Source: Oscillatoriales cyanobacterium RM2_1_1 (lineage in GTDB: Bacteria > Cyanobacteriota > Cyanobacteriia > Cyanobacteriales > Microcoleaceae). Taken from it: a DNA stretch of 45,968 nt. Shown here in pieces: positions 17,892 through 26,719 of this stretch (the first letter of the stretch is position 1; every line of letters begins with the position of its first letter). Where the stretch lies: the NCBI GenBank assembly GCA_012033335.1, contig JAAURB010000038.1:1-45968 (forward strand), given 5' to 3'. The notes under the pieces are model-generated. The model did not search any database, was not told where the DNA came from, and worked only from the letters and a program-made list of their open reading frames with translations. The position numbers and the translations under genes were made by a program.

Positions 17892-18520
17892 TTTATCCTG
17901 TCTCTGATATTTTCCGGGGATAGTTCGCCGTTTTTGCTACGATCCCGTAAATTTTTAGTGTTTTCTGCCCTAGAAAAAGAATAGCAATTTCTCCTGTTTC
18001 ACAGAATCAATTGCCGTAAAGGACTATTGTAGAATCTCAAGTCTTTTTATTCAGAAGGGGTTTGAAAAGGGTATCAGGAGGCGCAGATAGACTAAACTGA
18101 CAACGGGATAGGGATTTTAAGCTGCATCGCCCAATCTGTCCCCCAATCTATTGGGTAACGACCCAACTTTTCAAACATGCTCTCAGCTCATTCTATAGAC
18201 AGGGAAGCGGTCTAGATGGAATGATTTTAACGGTGGAGTAGGGCGGAAGGTTCTGACTCTAATGCCTTAAATTGTTACTTCTACAGGCTTTTTGTTAAGG
18301 GATTAAGTCCCTTTGTTTTGGCGGATTAATCATAGATGATTTACTGTTAACGATTTGCGGCTTTTTCTAATAAATGATTAATCATCCGTAACCAATGACA
18401 AAATAGTCTAGAATGAGCTTAAGAATTCTTGAAGCCATTTTAGAAATGATTCAGGAATGGCCAGAAAAAATTTGATGAATTTATACTCCTGAGCGGCATT
18501 TTTTGAGTTTGGAATTGATT
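17892..18520. other. Long non-coding divergent region
   Basis: About 630 bp separates the divergent tmk and the gene at 18521. All frames are stop-rich. The right half has palindromic GATTAATC elements (annotated separately). No known small RNA was recognised, although the length would accommodate one. Confidence 0.6.
18323..18385. promoter_or_regulatory. Paired palindromes upstream of 18521, possible operator
   Basis: A perfect 12-bp palindrome ATGATTAATCAT lies at 18374-18385. A related half-site GGATTAATCAT lies at 18323-18333, about 50 bp away. They lie about 140-200 bp before the gene start. Paired palindromes of this kind can be regulator sites, but AT-rich chance is possible. Confidence 0.35.
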
Positions 18521-18868
18521 ATGGCCCGTTATACTGGTTACTTTGCGGTTGGAATTGGAATTGAAACGCTCCGAGAGGTACTGTTAGAGCTGCTGAGGGA
18601 TTGTAACCTGGAGATTACTTATCAAACTCGCAGCTCGATTATTTCCCGGGAGAATATGGGTCAGGTTTCTGTACCCCAACTGGTGACAGTGGAGGTAATA
18701 TTTGATACGGCCACTGCGACGGAGATAGAAACACGAATTACTCTGGTCGTGAAAAACGAAGAATTGCCCCTGCAATTTAATAATCACTGTCGTCAAATGT
18801 TTGAGGTTCTCAGTCAAAGTATTATTAACAATCGACACTGGGATCTACTAGAAAGTATTGCCCTCTAG
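18521..18868 (+). CDS. Conserved small protein of unknown function
   Basis: This 115-residue protein, starting MARYTGYFAVGIGIE, has alternating strands and an amphipathic helix (LREVLLELLRDC). It has no membrane segment, signal or cofactor motif. It looks like a compact alpha/beta protein of the kind widespread in cyanobacteria. The ATG at 18521 was preferred to the upstream TTG at 18503. No ribosome-binding site decides this strongly. It is isolated, with paired palindromes upstream. I do not recognise a named family. Confidence 0.65.
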   Translation: MARYTGYFAVGIGIETLREVLLELLRDCNLEITYQTRSSIISRENMGQVSVPQLVTVEVIFDTATATEIETRITLVVKNEELPLQFNNHCRQMFEVLSQSIINNRHWDLLESIAL

Positions 18869-18877
18869 GATTGTACC

Positions 18878-18923
18878 CTGGAACTATTCTCCCAGGATTA
18901 CTGGAACTATTCTCCCAGGATTA
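18878..18923. repeat. 23-bp perfect tandem duplication
   Basis: Two identical 23-bp units, each beginning CTGGAACTATTCTCCC, abut at 18900/18901 between convergent genes. The absence of a single mismatch suggests a recent duplication. Confidence 0.9.
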
Positions 18924-18955
18924 CTCCTTGATCTCTGGAATGATACCGAGGGAAC

Positions 18956-21466
18956 CTATTGGCGGAATTGATATCGTAGAAGTAAGGAATTCGTGACAAC
19001 GCTCACCGAGCTAAATGCCATCAATGCCCCGGCACTGGCTGGATTTAGAGCGACACCCAGACTGGGCAATAGCACTCCAGCGGCAATGGGAATACTGAGC
19101 AGATTGTAACCAAAAGCCCAGAATAGATTCTGGCGAATTTTATTAAATGTGGCCCGGCTCAGATGAATGGACTCCACCACATTGATCAATGCATCCTGCA
19201 TCAGAACGATATCTGCAGCTTCCATTGAGGCTTGAGTTCCGGTATGGAGCCCAATCCCAACATTGGCCTGGGTTAAGGCGGGGGCATCATTGATGCCGTC
19301 TCCGACCATGGCCACCTGCTGACCCTGGGCCTGAAGATCCCCAATCACCTGAACCTTATCCTGGGGACGCACTTCGGCAATCACCTGGGTAGTGTCAAGC
19401 CCCAGGGTTTCAGCGACTGTCTCAGCTACTTCCTGGCGATCGCCCGTCAATAACATCACCTGAAGCCCCATTTGCTGCAACTGGTTTACGGTCTGTCTGG
19501 CATCGGGTCTAAGGGTATCCTCGACCCCAAGAGTGCCCACCCAGCGGTCGGCTACTGCCACATGTACCAGGGTTTTACCCGGAACATCGGGCAGTGTTGG
19601 CGGCCAATGTAAACTATCTTGCTGCCGCAACCAGGTTTCATTGCCCACCCAAACGGTCTGGTTATCGAGTGCCCTCAAGGTTGCAGAGACTCCTAAACCT
19701 GCTTCAGTCTGAAAATTGTCGGCATCGAGTAGCGCTAAGTTCTGAGATTTTGCCGCCCGGGTCAGGGCTTGGGCAATAGGATGGCCCGATCCTTGCTCAA
19801 CGGTTGCAGCCCATTGCAAGACCTGATCTGCCGTTGCCGTTGGGGCGGGAATACAATCAGTCACCTGGAGTTGCCCGGTGGTTAGGGTTCCAGTTTTATC
19901 AAAAACCACCGTATCCAGCCGATGTACCCACTCTAAAACGTCACCCCCCTTGATCAGTAATCCCCGCTCAGCCCCAATCCCCGAACCCACCAGAATCGCC
20001 GTCGGTGTGGCCAATCCCATGGCACAGGGACAGGCAATCACCAAAACAGCGATCGCCAATTTCAGGCTCAAGAGCAAAGGAGCAAAGGCAGCGACCTCAA
20101 CCTGGGTCAGAGTCAAAACCTGGGGCCACAGATGAGTCCCCCAGAAATACCAAAATAGAAAGGTCAGACTCGCCAGGCTAATGACTCCATAGGTAAAGTA
20201 TCCAGCCACGGTATCGGCTAAATTTTGAATCGGCGCTTTGCGGGTTTGAGCCGTTTCAACCAGTTGAATAATTTGGGCCAGGGTGGTAGCTGCTCCGGTA
20301 CGGCTGGCCTCCATTAAAACCATCCCTGAATGATTGACGGTTCCCGCACTGACAATATCTCCCCTCTGTTTGAGCACGGGCATAGATTCCCCCGTTAGCA
20401 TCGACTCATCCACCGTAGTTTTACCCTGGCGGAGGATGCCATCCACGGGGATTTTCTCCCCTGGAAGCACTTGTAGCCATTCCCCGACCTTGACCTGATC
20501 GGCGGGAATCTCCAGGGATTGACAATTGATATTCTGAACTGAAGGGGGGTTTGAAGGATGGTCTAAAGAAGAATAGTCTGAAGCAGGATTAGCCCCCGGA
20601 TCGGCCACCAGATGAGCCGTTGCCGGTTGCAAAGAAAGCAGCGATCGCAGGGCACTTGCCGCCCGAAACCGGGCCTGTTGTTCCAGGGTTTTACCCAGCA
20701 GAATAAATCCCAACATCATCACGGGCTCATCAAAAAAGCATTCCCATCCCAATTGGGGAAACATCAGGGCCACACAACTTGCGATATAAGCTGTTAAGGT
20801 TCCTAGGCCCACCAGGGTATTCATGTTAGGGGCGTTGCGCCAGCCGCTACGCCAGCCATCTACAATAATCGAGCGACCTGGAAAGATAAAAGCCAGGGTT
20901 GCCAATCCCCAGTGAAACCAGATATTGCTGACTATGGGCAAATGGCCCCAGCCAAAATGATGTAGATGTCCCAGTCCCGATAGTAAAATCAGAACGCCAC
21001 AGGTGGCGATTCGTTGAATCTGCTGCCGGATCTCCTGATGATGGCGCTCCACAAAGTCCTGTTCGGCCTGATCTCCGGTTGATCGGGTTTGCCGGGGTTG
21101 GGAGGGAAATCCGGCATGGGTCAATTTTTGGGCTAGTTGATCTGCCAGCTTTTCCCTTAATCCATCGGCTAATTCAGTGGATTCATGGGTTAGCTGATCA
21201 ATAAACCCCTCATTCCGATCCTTTACCCGATCCTCTGATAAATCTAAATCACCCGAGGCTAGAGCGTACTCCACTAAGGCCACTTCTGTAGCCAGATTAA
21301 CGGTGGCAGTAATCACACCCGGTTCCTGGATGAGTTGATGTTCAACAGCCTTAACACAGCCCGCACATTTCATCCCCCTGACCTCTAGCATCAACAGATT
21401 TTTTGAAGAGCTTGACGCTGGATTGGGGGTAGCATTAGAGGTTGAGGTGGATTGAGCAAGTTGCAT
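18956..21466 (-). CDS. ctaA: Copper-transporting P1B-type ATPase, CtaA-like
   Basis: This 836-residue enzyme moves Cu(I) across the membrane at the cost of ATP. An N-terminal heavy-metal-associated domain has GMKCAGC (Cys34, Cys37). The transmembrane metal site is IACPCAMGLATPT. The phosphorylation site is DKTGTLT, the HP motif is SGHPIAQ, and the hinge is GDGINDAPAL. The GMKCAGCVxAVE form matches cyanobacterial CtaA (import toward the cytosol) better than PacS, as recalled. An unusually long acidic/polar spacer separates the metal domain from the first membrane helix. It is transcribed alone with no CopZ-like chaperone adjacent. The CtaA/PacS choice is moderate; the copper P-type assignment is strong. 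Confidence 0.9.
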   Translation of the reverse strand: MQLAQSTSTSNATPNPASSSSKNLLMLEVRGMKCAGCVKAVEHQLIQEPGVITATVNLATEVALVEYALASGDLDLSEDRVKDRNEGFIDQLTHESTELADGLREKLADQLAQKLTHAGFPSQPRQTRSTGDQAEQDFVERHHQEIRQQIQRIATCGVLILLSGLGHLHHFGWGHLPIVSNIWFHWGLATLAFIFPGRSIIVDGWRSGWRNAPNMNTLVGLGTLTAYIASCVALMFPQLGWECFFDEPVMMLGFILLGKTLEQQARFRAASALRSLLSLQPATAHLVADPGANPASDYSSLDHPSNPPSVQNINCQSLEIPADQVKVGEWLQVLPGEKIPVDGILRQGKTTVDESMLTGESMPVLKQRGDIVSAGTVNHSGMVLMEASRTGAATTLAQIIQLVETAQTRKAPIQNLADTVAGYFTYGVISLASLTFLFWYFWGTHLWPQVLTLTQVEVAAFAPLLLSLKLAIAVLVIACPCAMGLATPTAILVGSGIGAERGLLIKGGDVLEWVHRLDTVVFDKTGTLTTGQLQVTDCIPAPTATADQVLQWAATVEQGSGHPIAQALTRAAKSQNLALLDADNFQTEAGLGVSATLRALDNQTVWVGNETWLRQQDSLHWPPTLPDVPGKTLVHVAVADRWVGTLGVEDTLRPDARQTVNQLQQMGLQVMLLTGDRQEVAETVAETLGLDTTQVIAEVRPQDKVQVIGDLQAQGQQVAMVGDGINDAPALTQANVGIGLHTGTQASMEAADIVLMQDALINVVESIHLSRATFNKIRQNLFWAFGYNLLSIPIAAGVLLPSLGVALNPASAGALMAFSSVSVVTNSLLLRYQFRQ

Positions 21467-21750
21467 AGGGTGAGTAGATTCAGACTAGAGGTGCAAACTG
21501 GAAATTTAAAAGACAATAAACTTGAAGAGCGGGGCAAAAAAATAGACGCACTATAACTGTAACGTCTATCTAGAAGTTCTACAGCCCACTTTAGTTTGAC
21601 TTAGACTTTCCTTTGGTCTTTTCCCCCTTGGTTCAGATTGCCGGGGCTGCGTGAACAATTTTTAGAACTTCAAATAATAAAAGCTGGCAATCTGTCAATC
21701 TAGTTATCAATCTATCTGTCTATCTGTGAATCCATCGGTCAATCCATTGG

Positions 21751-22020
21751 TCAATCCACCCGCTCTAACTGCCAGAGAATTTGATTCCCTTCACGTCGTA
21801 CCCGGGAGACTTCCCAGTTACGCCATGCCCAGTTATCGCCACGACTGGTTACTGCGCTCGCATTAATATCCATCAGATCAGCCAACTCAGAACTGCTAAT
21901 TAAATAGCCCTTGTTGGCAATCTCATCGGCAATGTGTAAAGTTTCGATCAGATTGCGAAGTTGGTTTACCCTAACCTCACGGGGCAGAAATTCTTGAGAA
22001 TCTATGATTTGATCGGTCAT
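21751..22020 (-). CDS. Small HTH-like protein of unknown function
   Basis: This 89-residue protein includes ISSSELADLMDINASAV, which reads as a helix-turn-helix, followed by a Trp-rich wing (WAWRNWEVSRV). The layout suggests a small winged-helix DNA-binding protein, common in cyanobacteria but not named to my knowledge. It is flanked upstream by AT-rich DNA and downstream by degenerate TCAATC-type repeats (21690-21760). It is isolated, so no partner suggests its target. Confidence 0.75.
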   Translation of the reverse strand: MTDQIIDSQEFLPREVRVNQLRNLIETLHIADEIANKGYLISSSELADLMDINASAVTSRGDNWAWRNWEVSRVRREGNQILWQLERVD

Positions 22021-22300
22021 GGCAACTCTGAAAAAGCAAGATTGAGAATGAGTTTATCATCCTGGATTGTATCGTCATGTAACGAATCTTGCTAGTTTTT
22101 TATCAAATTGTTTTGGAGAATTATAAATTAAATCCGCAGTTCCTTGGGAAAAAATAATCTTTAAAATTGCAAAGAAAATGATACTCTAGTAAACCCCTGA
22201 CTGATTATCTGGATATTCCCGAGTACTCGTATTAGAGAATAGTTTTATATCCATTGCCTCAGAGCAAAGCGCTACAATAACACAGCGTTTGTTAATCGGT

Positions 22301-22402
22301 AACAGGTCAGGGAAATTCCGGTGAGAGTCCGGGGCTGTGCGGCAGCTGTAAGCCCAACCTCAAATCAGTTTTGAGTTGAGCAAGCCAGAACGCCTGACTG
22401 TT
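22301..22402 (+). promoter_or_regulatory. Cobalamin (B12) riboswitch
   Basis: The stem AACAGGTCAGG (from 22301) pairs with CCTGACTGTT (ending at 22402), with one bulged base. Inside lie the conserved GGGAAxxxxGGTGxxAxTCC segment (22310-22330), GGGGCTGTGC and CTGTAAGCCC. The B12 box AGCCAGAACGCCTG is at 22383-22396. This is the class-I cobalamin aptamer layout. It sits 140 bp upstream of the CbiX gene and should turn it down when B12 is plentiful. A short TCCTG...CAGGA hairpin (22510-22526) just before the AAGGAG site could be the expression platform, which is inferred. Confidence 0.92.
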
Positions 22403-22540
22403 CAAAGGTTTACCCAGAGGTTACCTGGAGATTTATCTGAAGACTGATCTAAAGACTTACGGAGAAATCTACTCAGAAATCTACTGAAAACTGAGAAATC
22501 CACTCTACGTCCTGCCTTGCACAGGAAAGGAGCCTTAGAA

Positions 22541-23575
22541 ATGACCGAATCAAATTCAATCACTCCCCCGGTGGAGTCTCAAATTAGTTTGCCATCCCTG
22601 GCGATTCAGCGCCCCTTGTTGCTGATTGGCCATGGAACCCGGGATCCGCAAGGACGACAAACTTTTTTGGAGTTTGCCCAGGCTTACCTGAACCTGGACA
22701 ATTCCCGGCCTGTGATTCCTTGCTTTTTGGAGCTGACTGAGCCCAATATCCAGCAGGCCGTTGACCAGTGTATTGACCAGGGATACGAGGAGTTGTCGGC
22801 CCTGCCCTTATTGCTGTTTGCGGCTCGCCACAACAAGTTTGATATCACCAATGAACTGGATCGGGCTAGACTGCGGCATCCTCAGCTGAAATTTCACTAT
22901 GGCCGCCATTTTGGCATTCACCCGAGAATTCTAGATTTGTGGCGATCACGGCTGCAAGATCTCGATCAACCCCAGGCCAATCCTCGCCATATCCCTCGCG
23001 CCGAAACCGTATTGCTGTTCGTGGGTAGAGGATCTAGCGATCCCGATGCCAACAGTGATGTCTATAAGATGGCCCGAATGCTCTGGGAGGGCAGCGGTTA
23101 CCAGACCGTTGAAACTTGCTTTATTGGGATTACCCATCCACGATTAGAAGAAGGGTTCCGCCGGGCGCGGTTGTACAATCCGCAGCGGATTATTGTGCTG
23201 CCCTACTTTATGTTTACTGGGGTGTTGGTGCAAAAGATTTTCAATCTTACCGCCCAGCAACAGGAACAATACCCGGAAGTCACCATGACTTATTTACCTG
23301 AAATGGGGATTCACCCTGATCTGATGTATCTTGTGCGAGAACGGGAACTGGAGACTCAGTTGGGTCAAGTACAGATGAATTGTGAAGCCTGTAAGTTCAG
23401 GTTGGCGGCGGTTTCAGGCAATAGTCAGGGTCATGGTCACCACAATCACTCCCAAGACCACAGCCATCATAGCCATGGACACCATCATAGTCATGCTCCG
23501 GGGCATACTCATCCTCAGGAGGATCCCTACGCCAATCCAGAACAGTACCATCAGCGGATCTGGCAAGTGCCTTAG
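22541..23575 (+). CDS. cbiX: Sirohydrochlorin cobaltochelatase with His-rich tail
   Basis: This enzyme inserts Co2+ into sirohydrochlorin, the entry to the anaerobic B12 route. Two tandem CbiX-type half-domains are visible. The first has [13 protein letters not shown] and the second [26 protein letters not shown] is the metal-binding helix region, and MNCEACKF is a Cys pair near the end. The C-terminus has a histidine-rich tail (repeated HSH/HHH clusters) likely to store or deliver metal. The start ATG at 22541 has AAGGAG ten bases upstream and is preferred over the upstream TTG. A cobalamin riboswitch precedes it. Siroheme ferrochelatase (SirB) is an alternative, but the riboswitch and His tail favour cobalt. 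Confidence 0.93.
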   Translation: MTESNSITPPVESQISLPSLAIQRPLLLIGHGTRDPQGRQTFLEFAQAYLNLDNSRPVIPCFLELTEPNIQQAVDQCIDQGYEELSALPLLLFAARHNKFDITNELDRARLRHPQLKFHYGRHFGIHPRILDLWRSRLQDLDQPQANPRHIPRAETVLLFVGRGSSDPDANSDVYKMARMLWEGSGYQTVETCFIGITHPRLEEGFRRARLYNPQRIIVLPYFMFTGVLVQKIFNLTAQQQEQYPEVTMTYLPEMGIHPDLMYLVRERELETQLGQVQMNCEACKFRLAAVSGNSQGHGHHNHSQDHSHHSHGHHHSHAPGHTHPQEDPYANPEQYHQRIWQVP

Positions 23576-23606
23576 ATTCCAGGTTTTCTGGTAAAAACTC
23601 TGGTAA

Positions 23607-23638
23607 AAACGGGATGGCCCTCAAAGGCCATCCCGTTT
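23607..23638. terminator. Hairpin between convergent cbiX and acsF
   Basis: A perfect 13-bp stem (23607-23619 with 23626-23638, arms AAACGGGATGGCC and GGCCATCCCGTTT) has a six-base loop. It lies just past the cbiX stop. A short T-run follows on the plus strand and an A/T-run precedes, so it may terminate both genes. Confidence 0.75.
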
Positions 23639-23754
23639 CATTCGAGAGATTAATCACTGGAGGATGGTCTTAGCAGCCTGGCTAGTGCTTATTCCCATCT
23701 TTGACAGGTTAGTCGGTAAAGCGACTGTAAAGATCGTCATCTAATCCATAAGCT

Positions 23755-24914
23755 CTAACTAACAATGGGTTGCTTTTCTGCAACTTCAATCGGCTTCATC
23801 AAGAACAATTTCAAGAAATGTCCCCCATTGGCAAAGTATAGTGGCAACTTTTGCAGCAATTGAACCCATTTGGATGGGTTGGAATTGACAATTGCTGTGA
23901 GTTTCTCATTATTTTTGATGCAAATCTCTAACCGGTCATAGAATTCAGGATTGTCAACATCCAGAATTATTGGGAAAACCCGACCAGCGGTTTCATTTGT
24001 TTTCTGAATGACATATTTGTCATAGTCCCGAGCATCCAAACCAATCGCTTTGTAAAATTCGGCCCGCTGGATATCATTCAGATACATAGTAGCAAACACT
24101 GACAGTAGGAAGAATCGACACCAGAGCTTGGCTGGCAGGAGGGTCACCATCAAGAAACGACTCCAAGCCTTACCGGAGAATGACCGGGGAAATTCCTGCA
24201 GCTTCTCTAGCCAGGACTTGGGTTGATTGAGCATTTGGGGCTGGGTTCGCATTACAGCATCAAAGAAATCCCCGTGGCGATTTTCATCCTGACACCAATT
24301 TTCAAAGAAGCGGAAAATCGGGTAAATCTGATCTTCAGGATGCTTCTCCAAGTGGCGATAAATTGTAATATAGCGCCAGTAACCAATTTTCTCAGATAAA
24401 TAGGTGGCGTAGAAAATGAACTCAGGCTCGAAGAAAGTGTAGCTCCGACTCTTGGTTAAAAAGCCCAAATCCAGACTGAGATTAAAATCAGCCATGGCTT
24501 TGTTCAAGAACCCAGCGTGACGGGCTTCATCCCGGGACATCAGTTGAAAGCATTCCGCCAGCACGGGGCTTTTGTCTTTGATCCGACGGCTGAGTTCTTT
24601 GTAAAGCAAGAATCCAGAAAATTCAGCGGTGCAGGAGCGCTCCAAAACTCAACGAAAAGCTGGCGAGTTTCCCCATCAATGTGATCCCAGGACTGATCAA
24701 ATCCTTCATCCCGAACAAAGTGATGGCGATTGTAGTCGGCGCGGAACTCTTCCAGGATGGCCTGCAATTCTTTCTCATTCACAGAGATGTCCATTTCAGA
24801 CATCTTCTCAAAATCTGTGGTGTAGAACCGAGGGGTGAGAATCGTTTCCTTCGCTGGAACCTTAACTCCAGGCCGAACTTCTTCAAAAACAGGTTTCTTC
24901 AGAGAATCTACCAT
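23755..24914 (-). pseudogene. acsF: acsF, Mg-protoporphyrin IX monomethyl ester oxidative cyclase, one-base frameshift
   Basis: AcsF is the aerobic di-iron oxidase that forms chlorophyll ring E. The 5' part (24914 to about 24645) encodes 90 residues, starting MVDSLKKPVF and ending QLFVEF. The rest continues in another frame as [18 protein letters not shown]. One missing T in TTTTGGAG (plus-strand AAAA at 24644-24647) would restore a single reading frame of about 386 residues. The metal-ligand motifs are intact: [10 protein letters not shown] and [12 protein letters not shown]. About 28 residues between MLNQ and AKLWCRFF appear extra relative to the Synechocystis AcsF as I remember it. The protein is required for aerobic chlorophyll synthesis, so an undercalled homopolymer base is likelier than a true knockout unless a second copy exists. 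Confidence 0.9.
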
Positions 24915-25299
24915 AATGCAATCGAAAATGTTTTTATGAGTGCGTTGCTTGCTCTGTTGCTCAACTCTGAGGCTCAACTCTGGGGCTGGTCAGAAGCAGG
25001 TTTCAGAGAAACTAAATAAACCACTTCCTATCAATAAGCTAGATATATGTGAAGCTCTCAGGAAGGCTTGTAGCTTAGTCTAACAACCTTTCATGAAAGA
25101 AAGTCAGAGACGGCATTAAGAATTACAACACATCCTCTGTCAAATCAGTTTTCCCTAGAAGCCATTCGAAAAGTCGAAGTGGTTACCTGAAATCTTTTTC
25201 AAATGCTCCCCGAATACCGTTGTTCCTGAAATGTCAGCTTTCAGCAGAATTGCCCCGTACCTGATTAACTTTTGTTAACGAAACGATAAGACAAGTTTG

Positions 25300-25456
25300 T
25301 CAGTAGGTGGTTGTAATCAATTGTTGTTAGATGGAAGGGGGGTCTGGTGCAAAGCCCTAGATGAAAAGGGGTCTGGGGCTTTGCCCTAAGTAAGGGGGCA
25401 GGGCTCCCTTCACCCCCCACAGCAATCTTCTAATTAATTGCGTTAAGCTATTTAGT
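25300..25456 (-). repeat. Dispersed repeat family A, inverted copy
   Basis: From AGTAGGTGGTTGTAAT it runs through AATTGTTGTTAGATGGAA, then an expanded G/C-rich core (GGTCTGGGGC, AGGGGGCAGGGCTCCC) and ends TAATTAATTGCGTTAAGCTA. It is the reverse-complement order of the copies at 9501 and 35623. The core is longer than at 9501 and could fold as two adjacent stems. Confidence 0.7.
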
Positions 25457-25662
25457 TCTTAAGAAACTGTCGTAAAGTGATAAGACTTGAGTAATAAAAA
25501 CTTGAACATTAGATCCCGATACACTTTGGATTGCCTATGTTGGATTGCCTATAACGCTTTCCCTACGATCGATAATCATTATCCGAATCTTTGTAAAACG
25601 TCAAGTCATCCAAATCAGTGACACTCGAATAAGTTACTGGTAGATGAATAGAAGTCTTTCTA

Positions 25663-25694
25663 AACTAATAAGTAACTGAACTAATAAGTAACTG
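25663..25694. repeat. 16-bp perfect tandem duplication
   Basis: The unit AACTAATAAGTAACTG occurs twice in direct succession (25663-25678, 25679-25694), about 110 bp upstream of the small operon. Confidence 0.85.
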
Positions 25695-25802
25695 AGACAG
25701 TCAATCTATCACTTCAGAAAAGATTTAGAAGAGATATTGAGACTCAAGTGAACTCTACTATTTCAGTTCAGACGTTGAACCATTGTTTTGAGGAAATTAA
25801 AT

Positions 25803-26093
25803 ATGGCACTGATATCATCTGGGCAATTGCATTTGAATCCCAATGCAACTGTAACATTGGCTTGGAACTTACCGTATCGCACGGCCGCCACTCTGGTTCC
25901 AATACCTACTGGAGGTGGAGCTAACAACATCACTCAAAGAATACAGTGGGATCAGCTTGAAGTTAGACATATTGCCGCTGGTGAACCCGGCTTGAGTGAC
26001 AATATTACTCAGTATCGCATCCGGGCTCACAACGTCACCCCCAACATCGGTTTCTACTATCGGTTAGCTATCAACACTTTTGGAGTAATTTAA
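25803..26093 (+). CDS. Orphan small protein, first gene of a two-gene operon
   Basis: This 96-residue protein, starting MALISSGQLHLNPNATV, is rich in Asn, Thr and Gly with alternating beta-type residues. It has no signal or membrane segment. An all-beta fold (LEVRHIAAGE, YRIRAHNVTP, FYYRLAINTFG) is inferred from the residue pattern. The ATG at 25803 has GAGGAA nine bases upstream and is preferred over the TTG at 25788. Its stop is one base before the start of 26095. I recognise no family; fibronectin-like or lectin-like small folds cannot be excluded. Confidence 0.65.
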   Translation: MALISSGQLHLNPNATVTLAWNLPYRTAATLVPIPTGGGANNITQRIQWDQLEVRHIAAGEPGLSDNITQYRIRAHNVTPNIGFYYRLAINTFGVI

Positions 26094-26094
26094 G

Positions 26095-26286
26095 ATGAAA
26101 ATAAAAGCAATTTTTGACAAAAATGATCAGTTTTTGGGATGGATGGAAGTCACAGGACAACCCATTGATTTTATCACTGATGATGGTGAGCAAGTGTATG
26201 AACTAAAAGTAGATGATGGGTTTTTGGACAGGGAACATTCTGAACAGATAGAAACCGAAATTAGAGCTGCTCGTAATTGTGTCTAA
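26095..26286 (+). CDS. Orphan 63-residue acidic protein, second gene of the operon
   Basis: The protein starts MKIKAIFDKNDQFLGWM and is acidic, with DDGEQVYEL and KVDDGFLDREH stretches. The start ATG follows the previous stop by a single base, so translation is coupled. No motif was recognised. Its tight pairing with the beta-rich 96-residue protein suggests that the two products interact; this is an inference from the spacing only. Confidence 0.65.
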   Translation: MKIKAIFDKNDQFLGWMEVTGQPIDFITDDGEQVYELKVDDGFLDREHSEQIETEIRAARNCV

Positions 26287-26361
26287 ACCTGTGTTTAAGG
26301 TTTTGTATTTGAGGGGTTGAAGCTGATTGACTGACAAATCTTTTGTGTGATTGCCCAAACC

Positions 26362-26400
26362 GCCCTCACCCGATCTGGGAAAGGGGTTGGGGGTGAGGGC
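26362..26400. repeat. CCCTCACCC/GGGTGAGGG hairpin
   Basis: Ten-base arms GCCCTCACCC (26362-26371) and GGGTGAGGGC (26391-26400) enclose a 19-base loop. Similar CTCACCC/GGGTGAGGG words occur near 42240. This type of repeat is common in cyanobacterial intergenic DNA. It could also end transcription of the small operon, since GAGAGAGTTTTGTC follows. Confidence 0.45.
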
Positions 26401-26566
26401 GAGAGAGTTTTGTCAGTCAACCAGGAGGTTGAAATGTTCATATTTATCTCTGACACAGGGATTTTCAATCCCGTGAAGCCCAGATTTGTGGAGTTGACAG
26501 ATTTGGGAGTGGGTGGCGCACCTTGCCCTCAACTCCCTTTCTCAAGCATCATAAGAAACGCTGTAG

Positions 26567-26673
26567 AGCAATCACAAATGGTTTATGAAATGGCAAGAAG
26601 GGGGGCAATGCCCCCTTCTTTTTGGGGATTTCACCCCAAGCCCCTCTCTAGTTTTTTATAATCCAGGATTGCT
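26567..26673. repeat. Dispersed repeat family B
   Basis: The element begins AGCAATCACAAATGG and ends GATTGCT, giving exact terminal inverted AGCAATC. The centre has GGGGGGCAATGCCCCC and TTGGGGATTTCACCCCAA, two hairpin-capable segments. The copy at 35486-35621 has the same ends and a similar centre. No coding potential is present, so it looks MITE-like. Confidence 0.65.
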
Positions 26674-26719
26674 ATATATGGCCCCTGAGATGGTTCAGTC
26701 AAATTCTTTGACTCCCGGA

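Larger units (their letters stand above)
24915..25802. other. Long non-coding divergent region
   Basis: About 890 bp lies between divergent acsF and the gene at 25803. It holds an inverted copy of repeat A (25300-25456) and a perfect 16-bp tandem duplication (25663-25694). No protein-like frame was found. Confidence 0.6.
26287..26719. other. Non-coding region between small operon and rpe
   Basis: This 430-bp gap between convergent genes is taken up by the GTGAGGG hairpin and a family-B repeat. The remaining sequence has no supported gene. Confidence 0.6.

Noticed and set aside
24640-24650. Programmed ribosomal frameshifting in acsF
   Set aside because: The site has only a T run, with no clear downstream pseudoknot seen, and AcsF is not known to use frameshifting; an undercalled base is simpler.
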